NCBI GenBank assembly: GCA_012510335.1
Contig: JAAZIF010000039.1
Coordinates: 1-14,438 of the forward strand
Direction: 5' to 3'
Length of the DNA stretch: 14,438 nucleotides
Source: Methanomicrobiales archaeon
GTDB lineage: Archaea; Halobacteriota; Methanomicrobia; Methanomicrobiales; Methanoculleaceae
Part shown: piece after piece, positions 6,187-12,577 of the stretch
Layout of the letters: each line of letters starts with the position of its first letter
Numbering within the stretch: the first letter of the stretch is position 1
The notes under the pieces: model-generated
Seen by the model: the letters and a program-made list of their open reading frames with translations, nothing else
Told to the model about the DNA's origin: nothing
The model's database searches: none
Translations under genes and position numbers: made by a program

Positions 6187-7935
6187 TCACTCGACGACTA
6201 TCAGGACATCGCCGTTCTGCACGACATCCCCGGCATCGACGAAGATCTCCCCCACCGTGCCGTCGCGCGGACTGCGTATGGGGTTCTCCATCTTCATCGC
6301 CTCAAGGACGATAAGGGTATCTCCCTTACTGACGGTGCTCCCCTTCTGGGTCAGCACCTGCAAGACCATCCCCTGCATGTTGCTCTTGACGCCGCCGGGG
6401 ACATCCCCGCGCGGGATCCGCTCCTTTGCCTCCGGGGCGGAGGCCGGGGCCGCGATCGAGCTCCCCTCCACGGTGACGATCCGGACCGAGAAGATCTCCC
6501 CATCCACCTCCACCTCCATGGAGTGAGGGATATCCGTAAACTTCGCCGTCTCGGCGGCAGGTTTCGGTATAACCTCAGCCCGGCACTCGCCCTTCAGGAA
6601 CGTCGGCGCGACGGCAGGATAGAGTATGTAGGTGAGGACATCCTCATCCTTGACGACCAGGCATTTCTCAGCCGCCTCCTTTCGCATCTGCTCATATATA
6701 GGCTCAAGAAGGTCGGCCGGGCGGACCGTGACAGGCTCCTCATCGCCGATGATCAGTCTCTGCACCTCCGGGCTGATGGGGCCGGGAGGTCTGCCGTAGA
6801 GGCCGAGGACGTAGTCCTTCACCTCACCCGTCACGTTCCGGTAGCGCTCCCCGCCGATCAGGACGTTGAAGACCGCCTGGGTACCCACGATCTGGCTCGT
6901 CGGCGTCACGAGCGGCGGATAACCGAGATCCTCCCTCACCCTCGGTATCTCCTGAAGCACCTCCTCCATGCGGTCGAGAGCACCCTGCTCCCGCAACTGG
7001 GAGACGAGGTTTGATATCATGCCGCCCGGGAGCTGGTAGATCAGGACATCCGAATCGACCCGGTCAGCGATGGTGTTGAAGAGCGGTTGATACTTCTCCC
7101 TGATATCACGGCAGACGTTGCGGACATTCCGGAGCGCGACCAGATCTATGCCGGTGTCGCGCGGCGTCCCCGAGACGCTTGCGACGACGCTCTCGGTCGG
7201 GGGCTGGGATGTCCCGAGCGCGAACGGTGACATGGCCGTATCAAGTATATCCACGCCGGCATCGATCGCCGCCTGGTAACTCATGGGCGCAACACCGCTT
7301 GTGCAGTGAGAGTGGAGACAGACCCTGACATCCGCCGCCTTCTTGATCCCCTCTATCAGGTCACGGGCGTAATGAGGCATGATCAATCCGGCCATGTCCT
7401 TGATGCAGATCGAGTCGCACCCAAGCGAGTAGAGCTCCCGCGCCATATCGATGAACGTCGCGACGGAGTGGGCCGGACTCGTCGTGTAGCATATCGCACC
7501 CTGGAGGTGTGATCCAACGTTCTTGACCTCCTCCATCGCCTTCTTCATGTTCCGGATGTCGTTTAACGCATCAAATACCCGGAATATATCGACCCCGTTC
7601 TCTGCAGATGCATATACGAACTTCTCCACCACATCATCGGGATAATGCCGGTAGCCTACGAGGTTCTGGCCCCGCAGGAGCATCTGGATGGGGGTGCGCC
7701 TCAGCTCGGCCTTCAACTCCCGGAGGCGGTCCCAGGGATCGTCGTTTAGAAACCTGATGCAGCTGTCAAAGGTCGCCCCGCCCCAGGCCTCAACAGAGAA
7801 GAAACCCACATCATCGATGGCACGGGCAAGAGGGAGCATATCCTCAGTCCGGAGCCTTGTGGCGATGAGTGACTGATGCGCATCCCTAAGCGTGGTATCG
7901 GTGATGCATAATACATCGGATCTGGCAGCACACAT
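6187..7935 (-). CDS. pycB: Pyruvate carboxylase subunit B (carboxyltransferase plus biotin carrier)
   Basis: PycB transfers the carboxyl group from biotin to pyruvate. Residues 9-270 form the carboxyltransferase TIM barrel with DTTLRDAHQS (13-22), the lysine of IKDMAG (K179, carbamylated metal ligand in the family) and the HSHCTSG metal ligands (H208, H210). A conserved domain follows, then an Ala/Pro-rich linker near 490-505, and the C-terminal biotinyl domain with EAMKMENP, where K548 receives biotin from BirA. The ATG at 7933-7935 (582 aa) has GAGGTG nine bases upstream; a TTG at 7971 would add 12 residues and place that site inside the coding region, so I rejected it. Oxaloacetate decarboxylase alpha chains look alike, but no sodium-pump subunits are near and PycA is adjacent. 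Confidence 0.95.
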   Translation of the reverse strand: MCAARSDVLCITDTTLRDAHQSLIATRLRTEDMLPLARAIDDVGFFSVEAWGGATFDSCIRFLNDDPWDRLRELKAELRRTPIQMLLRGQNLVGYRHYPDDVVEKFVYASAENGVDIFRVFDALNDIRNMKKAMEEVKNVGSHLQGAICYTTSPAHSVATFIDMARELYSLGCDSICIKDMAGLIMPHYARDLIEGIKKAADVRVCLHSHCTSGVAPMSYQAAIDAGVDILDTAMSPFALGTSQPPTESVVASVSGTPRDTGIDLVALRNVRNVCRDIREKYQPLFNTIADRVDSDVLIYQLPGGMISNLVSQLREQGALDRMEEVLQEIPRVREDLGYPPLVTPTSQIVGTQAVFNVLIGGERYRNVTGEVKDYVLGLYGRPPGPISPEVQRLIIGDEEPVTVRPADLLEPIYEQMRKEAAEKCLVVKDEDVLTYILYPAVAPTFLKGECRAEVIPKPAAETAKFTDIPHSMEVEVDGEIFSVRIVTVEGSSIAAPASAPEAKERIPRGDVPGGVKSNMQGMVLQVLTQKGSTVSKGDTLIVLEAMKMENPIRSPRDGTVGEIFVDAGDVVQNGDVLIVVE

Positions 7936-7972
7936 CGAATCTTGCACCTCAAAGGGCTGAGAAGATAGCAAT

Positions 7973-8004
7973 AGCCTCTACAAAATTCAATGTAATAATA
8001 TAAA
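7973..8004 (-). promoter_or_regulatory. Promoter of pycBA inside the 3' end of ecfT
   Basis: The minus strand carries TTTTTATATTATTACATTG, with TTTATATTA at 7996-8004. A start near 7973 gives a leader of about 38 bases that contains the GAGGTG site of pycB. The box overlaps the last codons of ecfT, so pycBA can be transcribed separately from the uptake genes, although read-through is also possible. I see no BirA-type palindrome here. Confidence 0.55.
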
Positions 8005-8640
8005 AACATCTCGAACGGGCAGGCAGCATAAAATCCCTGGTATCATCGCCGATAGGGCTGCCAGAACGTCTCGCAAGTCCGTTTCAAAGACCGGGCATAT
8101 CCGGCCTCCGAGCGTGTATCCCCGTACCATAAGCAATCTGGCCAGATCATCGGCCCTCCGGATCTCTGTTATGATGAGCAGGATGGTGATCGGAACGATC
8201 GAGCGGAAACCGACCCTGATCCCCTTCAGCGCCAATGCAACCCGCACCTGTTCTATATCCTGCCTGATCACCGCAATGCCCGTAATCCCCATCTCGGCGA
8301 TGAGCCCCACCTCAAACCCAACCCGATCGCCGAGCGCCCAGACCGCCACGGCAAGCACCTCTCCCTCCCGTGTTTCGGCGTACGCCCATGCGGCGAGGAG
8401 CAGGATCACGACCATCCTGATCAGGTAGGAGATCCCCGGCCCACCCCCCCACTCAGAGACTAGCGCTGTTATGGCGATCATAACGACGAGGCCGAGGAAG
8501 ATGCCGGGCCGCGGGAGAGCCCTTGTGCGCGGCGTGAAGATCAGCCACCAGACCAGGGCGGCGACCGCAGCAGCAACACTCACAAACGCGGCCACCGAGA
8601 GTATAATGGTGGCAAAGAGCCTCAGCCTCGGATCCTGCAT
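7987..8640 (-). CDS. ecfT: ECF transporter transmembrane component EcfT (BioN-type)
   Basis: EcfT is the membrane coupling protein that links the two ATPases to the substrate-binding subunit BioY. The 217-aa protein has hydrophobic segments at about 9-33, 47-62, 73-90, 146-160 and 190-206. The region between the last two holds the coupling helices. The two Ala-Arg-Gly type motifs that contact the ATPases are present in altered form: ALALKGI (135-141) and LLMVRGY (169-175), the second preceded by the typical RADDLAR. It is on the short side for EcfT (usually about 220-270 aa). The ATG is supported by GGGAGG four bases upstream and overlaps the end of the second ecfA by 19 bases. Given bioY in the same unit, biotin is the likely cargo. 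Confidence 0.85.
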   Translation of the reverse strand: MQDPRLRLFATIILSVAAFVSVAAAVAALVWWLIFTPRTRALPRPGIFLGLVVMIAITALVSEWGGGPGISYLIRMVVILLLAAWAYAETREGEVLAVAVWALGDRVGFEVGLIAEMGITGIAVIRQDIEQVRVALALKGIRVGFRSIVPITILLIITEIRRADDLARLLMVRGYTLGGRICPVFETDLRDVLAALSAMIPGILCCLPVRDVFILLH

Positions 8641-9320
8641 AGCGCCTCCCGTGCGTCCTGGAGCCTTATGTTCTCAGGGCAGGCACCCTGCTCCAGGGCG
8701 TAAGTGAGGTACTGCGGGGCGAATCGCCACCCGGGGATTGCATGAGGCACACGACCCAGGGCCTTAAGGACTCCATCCTCCATCTCCCATATGGCATCCA
8801 CCCGTGGGAGGATCGCGCGCTCGTGCGAGAAAACTATGGTGATACCCCCCCTCCTGTCTTCGATCATTCTGCAGGCCTCCTGCCTGGCCACGCAGTCGAG
8901 AGAGGTGAACGGTTCATCCAGCATCATCAGGTCAGGGTCTCGCGAGATCATGCAGGCCAGGATCAACCGTTTCAGTTCACCGCGGGAGAGGCGGAGGGGA
9001 TCGTCATCGCCGCGCCCGGCGAGATCCGCCTGCACGAGAAGATCGGCAGGATCCAGGCCCCAGGACTCAACCTCTCCGGCGACAGTCGGAGATGTGATAT
9101 GATACTCCGGAGACTGCAGCAGGAGCAGGGTCGACGAGATCCCGTGCCGCCTGACGGCGCCGCCCCGGGGGAGGAGGATCCCGGCGAGCAGCAGGGCAAG
9201 CGTCGACTTCCCGCTCCCGACCGGCCCGCTGACCAGATGCACGCCCTCGCCGAAGATGCCGCTGCCACGGAGGCTGAATGAGCCCCGGGAGAAGAGGATA
9301 TCCTCGAGATCCACCCTCAC
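8622..9320 (-). CDS. ecfA: ECF transporter ATPase, second copy
   Basis: This 232-aa ABC ATPase shows Walker A GPVGSGKS (32-39), Q-loop LLLQSPEYHI with Q69, signature LSRGE (111-115; canonical LSGGE, so the second position glycine is replaced by Arg), Walker B LMMLDE (131-136), D-loop TSLD and switch His166 in VFSHE. Its own nucleotide-binding residues are therefore intact while its signature is altered. A C-terminal tail of about 45 residues follows the ATPase core. I chose GTG 9318-9320, which overlaps the stop of the first ATPase as GTGA and has GGAGGATC about eight bases upstream. GTG 9335 would lie on the ribosome-binding site itself. It pairs with the upstream ATPase and binds EcfT on the cytoplasmic face. 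Confidence 0.88.
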   Translation of the reverse strand: MRVDLEDILFSRGSFSLRGSGIFGEGVHLVSGPVGSGKSTLALLLAGILLPRGGAVRRHGISSTLLLLQSPEYHITSPTVAGEVESWGLDPADLLVQADLAGRGDDDPLRLSRGELKRLILACMISRDPDLMMLDEPFTSLDCVARQEACRMIEDRRGGITIVFSHERAILPRVDAIWEMEDGVLKALGRVPHAIPGWRFAPQYLTYALEQGACPENIRLQDAREALCRIRG

Positions 9321-9988
9321 CGGCGGATCCTCCACATCGTCGGGTAGAAACAGGTATCCTCGAGCCGGGAAAAGACCTCATCCGGCGTGCCGCAATACCG
9401 GACCACACCACCATCCATAAAGATGACATGGTCGGCATGGGCCGCAGAATCCATCGACTGAGTACACCAGAGAACGTGAGATGCTGCGCTTTCACGCACA
9501 ACGCGCTGGATGCGGTCCGCTGTCCGGGCATCAAGGTTTGAATCGGTCTCATCGAGTATAAGCACCTCTGGATCGCCGGATATGGCGGCGGCCAGAGCGA
9601 CAAGGGCCTTCTCCCCGCCGGAGAGGGCGGAGACCTTCGCATCCAGTAGGTGTGAGACCCCGACCAGCGCGGCAGCTGCCCTTACCCGCTCATCGGTCTC
9701 CTGGCAGGAACGATTGCGGAACCGGGGTGTCGACGCGATCTCGTCATATACCAGGGAAAATAGAAGCGTCCGGTCAGGAAACTCCCCTACCCACCCGGTC
9801 CTCACGGCGGACGGGGGCCTCCCGAGTATCCGGACCGTCCCGGTGCGGGGCTCCTCGATGCCCGAGCAGACCGAGAGGAAGGTCGTCTTGCCGCTCCCGT
9901 TCGGCCCTATGACGGCCAAGTGACGCGCATCCACAGTGAGGTCCGGGATATCGACCATCCGGTGCCGGAGACCGCTGATGCTGATCAT
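9317..9988 (-). CDS. ecfA: ECF transporter ATPase, first copy, with altered Q-loop and switch residue
   Basis: This 223-aa ABC ATPase has Walker A GPNGSGKT (28-35), signature LSGGE (122-126, canonical), Walker B VLILDE (142-147) and D-loop SNLD (150-153). Two conserved positions are changed: the Q-loop reads WVGEFPD, putting Glu69 where the family has Gln, and the switch region reads LWCTQSMD, putting Gln177 where the family has His. The P of LDEP is also Thr (LDETDSNLD). The codons (GAG and CAG) were read directly. The ATG at 9986-9988 overlaps the bioY stop as ATGA and follows GGGTGG; an upstream in-frame start at 10108 would add a Cys/Arg-rich stretch that runs inside bioY and is not credible. 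It forms a heterodimer with the next ATPase in the biotin ECF transporter. Confidence 0.88.
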   Translation of the reverse strand: MISISGLRHRMVDIPDLTVDARHLAVIGPNGSGKTTFLSVCSGIEEPRTGTVRILGRPPSAVRTGWVGEFPDRTLLFSLVYDEIASTPRFRNRSCQETDERVRAAAALVGVSHLLDAKVSALSGGEKALVALAAAISGDPEVLILDETDSNLDARTADRIQRVVRESAASHVLWCTQSMDSAAHADHVIFMDGGVVRYCGTPDEVFSRLEDTCFYPTMWRIRR

Positions 9989-10485
9989 GCCACCCGCTTC
10001 CCTATGGAGTATGCAGCAGCGGCCTTCAGGACATCGCCGATGAGGAACGGGGCGACACCGAGCAGGATCGCCTGAAGAAGCGGGATCGATGCCGACCAGG
10101 CAAGCCATACGACACCGAGCAGGTAGATCGTGCCGGTCGCCGCGATCAGCCCCGCGACCCGGATATTCGGCGATTCGCGTTCGTAGGCGAGCCCGGCAAT
10201 AAAAGCGGCGGGGATGAACCCGACCAGAAACCCTCCGGTAGGACCGAGGAGCACCCCGAGGCCGGCCGTGCCGTTATGAAATACCGGGAGGTTCGCCGCC
10301 CCGAGGAGGATATAGAGGCCTACGGGGACTGCAGCATACCGCTTCATAACGACACCGGCAAGGAGCACAAACAGGGTCTGTAGGGTGAGCGGAACCGGAG
10401 GCAGCGGGATGGATATCCAGCTCCCGGCGGCGATCAGCGCTATGAAGGTTCCGCTGTATGCGAGGATCTGGGCGCGGTATCTCAT
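9985..10485 (-). CDS. bioY: Biotin-binding ECF S-component BioY
   Basis: BioY is the membrane protein that captures biotin and delivers it to the EcfA/EcfA/EcfT module. The 166-aa protein has about six hydrophobic segments and the family markers PVPLTLQTLFVLLAG (about 30-44), a central NLPVFHNGTAGLGVLLGPTG stretch followed by GFLVGF, and PFLIGDVLK near residue 147. The ATG at 10483-10485 gives the normal length; starts farther upstream would place the operator and likely transcript start inside the coding region. No strong ribosome-binding site is visible before it. It begins the bioY-ecfA-ecfA-ecfT unit, in which the genes overlap, and its promoter carries the BirA-type palindrome. Substrate assignment rests on family motifs plus the adjacent birA and pyc genes. 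Confidence 0.94.
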   Translation of the reverse strand: MRYRAQILAYSGTFIALIAAGSWISIPLPPVPLTLQTLFVLLAGVVMKRYAAVPVGLYILLGAANLPVFHNGTAGLGVLLGPTGGFLVGFIPAAFIAGLAYERESPNIRVAGLIAATGTIYLLGVVWLAWSASIPLLQAILLGVAPFLIGDVLKAAAAYSIGKRVA

Positions 10486-10506
10486 GTGAACCCATCCAGA
10501 TTGGAG

Positions 10507-10515
10507 GGTTGACGG
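10507..10515 (+). promoter_or_regulatory. Third BirA-type half-site near the bioY transcript start
   Basis: GGTTGACGG repeats the half-site GGTTGACAGG with one change. It faces the left arm of the main palindrome across a short TAAAAA spacer and sits at the predicted bioY transcription start (near 10510). It may be an auxiliary site. Confidence 0.5.
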
Positions 10516-10521
10516 TAAAAA

Positions 10522-10555
10522 CCTGTCAACCAATTTTTATGAGGTGGTTGACAGG
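10522..10555. promoter_or_regulatory. Candidate BirA operator overlapping the bioY TATA box
   Basis: CCTGTCAACC (10522-10531) and GGTTGACAGG (10546-10555) are a perfect 10-bp inverted repeat separated by 14 bp. The arrangement matches the known BirA signal (an inverted repeat of the TTGTnAACC type with a 14-16 bp spacer, described in bacteria and archaea), with C in place of the usual A/T. The spacer on the minus strand reads ACCTCATAAAAATT and holds the likely bioY TATA box (ATAAAAAT, centre 10537). Biotinyl-AMP-loaded BirA bound here would block TBP. The site is between the stop of birA and the start of bioY. Confidence 0.78.
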
Positions 10556-10564
10556 CCCGGATGA

Positions 10565-11545
10565 CTAGAGCTGGAAACAGTCGCCGGCGATGACACGCTC
10601 GATCTTCCCGTTATCCCGGCGGATGATCAGGGCTCCATATGTATCGACATCTATGGCCTCCCCCTCGAAGGCCTTGTTGATGGTCCTGATGGCCACCCGC
10701 CGTTCAAGCGTCAGGGAGAGACTCTTCCATTCGCGGGCGATGGAATCGTACTCCCCATCCTCAAGCTGCTGGTAGCGCAGCTCGAACTCCCGCAGAACCC
10801 TTGCGAGAAGCGCCACGCGATCCACCTCATGACCGACCTCGGCCTTGAGTGAGGTCACCACGTCTCTCAGGTTCGGCGGGAGATCAGAGAGCGATATGTT
10901 TGCATCGATCCCGATCCCGAGGAGGGTATAGTGGATAGCATCCGCCTCTGCAGCGAGTTCCAGGAGCAGCCCGCCGACCTTTTTGTCCCCGACGAAGATG
11001 TCGTTTGGCCACTTGATGAGTGCGCTGAGACCATACTCCTTCCTGATGGCGCGAGCGATGGCGATCGATCCGGCCATGGTGATCATAAAGAGACGATCGA
11101 TCGGTATGCCCGGTTTTAAGACGATGCTGATCCAGATGCCGCCGGCAGGCGAGACCCATGCGCGCCCGAGCCTTCCAACCCCGCCGGTCTGTTCTTCGGC
11201 GATGATCACCATCCCGTGCAGTTTCCCGGGATCGATCTCGCCGGCGAGCTGCTTCCCGACCCAGCTCGTCGAGGCTATGCGATCGAAGTAGCGGATCTGC
11301 TTCCCGATAAACCGGGTGCGGAGCTTTTTGTGGATCTCATACGGGAGGAGCCTGCTCGTCGTCGCCTCAAGGCGGTAACCCTGCGCGCGGGACGACGATA
11401 TGTTATACCCCAATCTCCGGAGCTCGCGTATCTGTTTCCAGACGGCTGAACGGGTGACACCCAGGCGCTCTGCAATATGCCCACCCGATACCGGATCGGG
11501 GGATTCTTCGAGAATCTTCAGTACATTGATTGCCGTATCCTTCAT
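10565..11545 (-). CDS. birA: Bifunctional biotin-protein ligase and biotin repressor BirA
   Basis: BirA makes biotinyl-AMP from biotin and ATP and attaches biotin to the MKM lysine of PycB. The 326-aa protein has an N-terminal winged helix (about 3-60; SGGHIAERLGVTRSAVWKQI), so it can also bind DNA. The ligase domain follows, with GVGRLGRAW (122-130, the biotinyl-AMP loop), KWPND (178-182) and KVGGLLLE (189-196), and a C-terminal SH3-like domain (about 275-326). In the loop one Arg of the E. coli GRGRRGR pattern is Val; the two later Arg remain. The ATG has AGGT seven bases upstream, overlapping the DUF2111 gene's stop, which lies five bases before the start. The bioY operator lies just past its stop codon, and PycB is the only biotin carrier visible here. 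Confidence 0.95.
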   Translation of the reverse strand: MKDTAINVLKILEESPDPVSGGHIAERLGVTRSAVWKQIRELRRLGYNISSSRAQGYRLEATTSRLLPYEIHKKLRTRFIGKQIRYFDRIASTSWVGKQLAGEIDPGKLHGMVIIAEEQTGGVGRLGRAWVSPAGGIWISIVLKPGIPIDRLFMITMAGSIAIARAIRKEYGLSALIKWPNDIFVGDKKVGGLLLELAAEADAIHYTLLGIGIDANISLSDLPPNLRDVVTSLKAEVGHEVDRVALLARVLREFELRYQQLEDGEYDSIAREWKSLSLTLERRVAIRTINKAFEGEAIDVDTYGALIIRRDNGKIERVIAGDCFQL

Positions 11546-11550
11546 ATTAA

Positions 11551-11991
11551 TTACCTTTTCGCTGCAGGCGACTCAGTCGGGAGCGGACACGGATCCTGGC
11601 CGCATACCTGCTTACGGATATCCGCGTTCTGCTCCATGAAACCCGCCAGATCAAAAATACCGGTCACGTCGACGATGCCTATCGCGCCGATGGCCCTGCC
11701 TTCGCCGTCCCTCATCGGCGCCACCACCACCGGGATGCCCACATACGGGCCATCCAGGGGCTGGACCCGCTTTACAACGTTCTCCGCCAGGACTTCCTCG
11801 AGGATGGGGCCCGTGTAGGCCTCGTCGACAATCCTCCCATTCTCTATCCTGATACCCGGATGGTCGCGGGATCGCGCCGTGACAGGCAGCTGCCTGACCA
11901 GATCGTGGACACACATCATGACGGGAGCGAGATCACGCGCCCTTGAAGATGCAGAGATGACATATTGCTCCATATCCATACCTTTCATCAT
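11551..11991 (-). CDS. DUF2111-family protein, possible small-molecule sensor
   Basis: The 146-aa protein resembles the methanogen-associated DUF2111 family: MEQYVISASSRARDLAPV at the start, RQLPVTARSRDHPGIRIENG (33-52), DEAYTGPILEEVL (56-68) and GPYVGIPVVVAPMRDGEGR (81-99) followed by AIGAIGIVDVTG (100-111). The last two segments look like the strand pair of PAS/GAF-like sensor domains (modify, gain access, VxPIRDxxGxxIGxIGixD). The C-terminus has CGQDPC (C130, C135). No catalytic motif is seen. The start is uncertain: ATG 11989-11991 has no ribosome-binding site, while the ATG seven codons in (11971-11973) has AAGGT six bases upstream. It lies seven bases after the GATase-like gene and five before birA, so it belongs to the birA operon. 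The function is unknown. Confidence 0.82.
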   Translation of the reverse strand: MMKGMDMEQYVISASSRARDLAPVMMCVHDLVRQLPVTARSRDHPGIRIENGRIVDEAYTGPILEEVLAENVVKRVQPLDGPYVGIPVVVAPMRDGEGRAIGAIGIVDVTGIFDLAGFMEQNADIRKQVCGQDPCPLPTESPAAKR

Positions 11992-11998
11992 GTTTTAT

Positions 11999-12577
11999 CT
12001 AGAATAAAGTTTCCTTATCGCCGCAGGAGAACCTCTTCAGGAATTCACGTGATGGATACTCGTGGATACCCGTGACCAGCACCATACCATCACCTACAGT
12101 TCTCTTTACAAGGAGCGGGTCGCCGGAGGCCGAGACCGCCAGGGTCTCGCCGTCGTGGGTCGGGAAAGACCCGTCGCACTCGATGGCGGCAAGGTCGTAG
12201 CCGTCGAAGAGAGAGGTGAATTCGCTCTCGCAGGTGTACCGGACTGCACGCGATCCGTACGCAAACGAGTAGGTTACCGGGAACGGGAGCCAGTCGTAGG
12301 CATCTTCCCGGGCGCAGCCTGCGCCAAAGACCAGCAATCGCCCACCGCCCTCGACAAAACGCCGGATGCGAACCTCCGAGGCCCTGAGCGCCGGGAGGAG
12401 GTTTGAGTAGGACGGGTTTGCAAACCCGGTCGGCACGATCAGCGAGACAAACCGGCCCCGCCAGAACGGGGAGGCGAGCGTATAGGGGTTGACCATCTCA
12501 CAGGCGGCACCGCAGTCCTCGATGAGCCTCGCAAACATAAGGGGGTTGTCCCAGAGGAGCCCCGTCCTGCAGGTCAC
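11999..12577 (-). CDS. Class I glutamine-amidotransferase-like protein of unknown role
   Basis: I do not recognise a named family, but the 192-aa protein reads like a class I GATase (flavodoxin-like) fold. It has an N-terminal strand (TGLLWDNP), SLIVPTGFANPSYSN (45-59), the pair IRRFVEGGGRLLVFGAGCA (71-89) and a C-terminal VLVTGIHEYPSREFL (166-180). Cys88 in FGAGCA sits where the nucleophile elbow would be, and His172-Glu173 sit where the HPE pair of GATases lies. The layout recalls BPL_N, the amidotransferase-like domain found at the N-terminus of some biotin-protein ligases, which is notable with birA two genes away. The start is GTG 12575-12577, overlapping the rtcB stop as GTGA. No synthetase partner is adjacent, so it may act as a hydrolase, a binding protein or a nonenzymatic subunit. 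Confidence 0.72.
   Translation of the reverse strand: MTCRTGLLWDNPLMFARLIEDCGAACEMVNPYTLASPFWRGRFVSLIVPTGFANPSYSNLLPALRASEVRIRRFVEGGGRLLVFGAGCAREDAYDWLPFPVTYSFAYGSRAVRYTCESEFTSLFDGYDLAAIECDGSFPTHDGETLAVSASGDPLLVKRTVGDGMVLVTGIHEYPSREFLKRFSCGDKETLF

Noticed and set aside
9989..10108. 40-residue N-terminal extension of the first ecfA
   Set aside because: It lies inside bioY, is Cys/Arg/Pro-rich, and the ATG at 9988 overlaps the bioY stop as ATGA and matches the family N-terminus.
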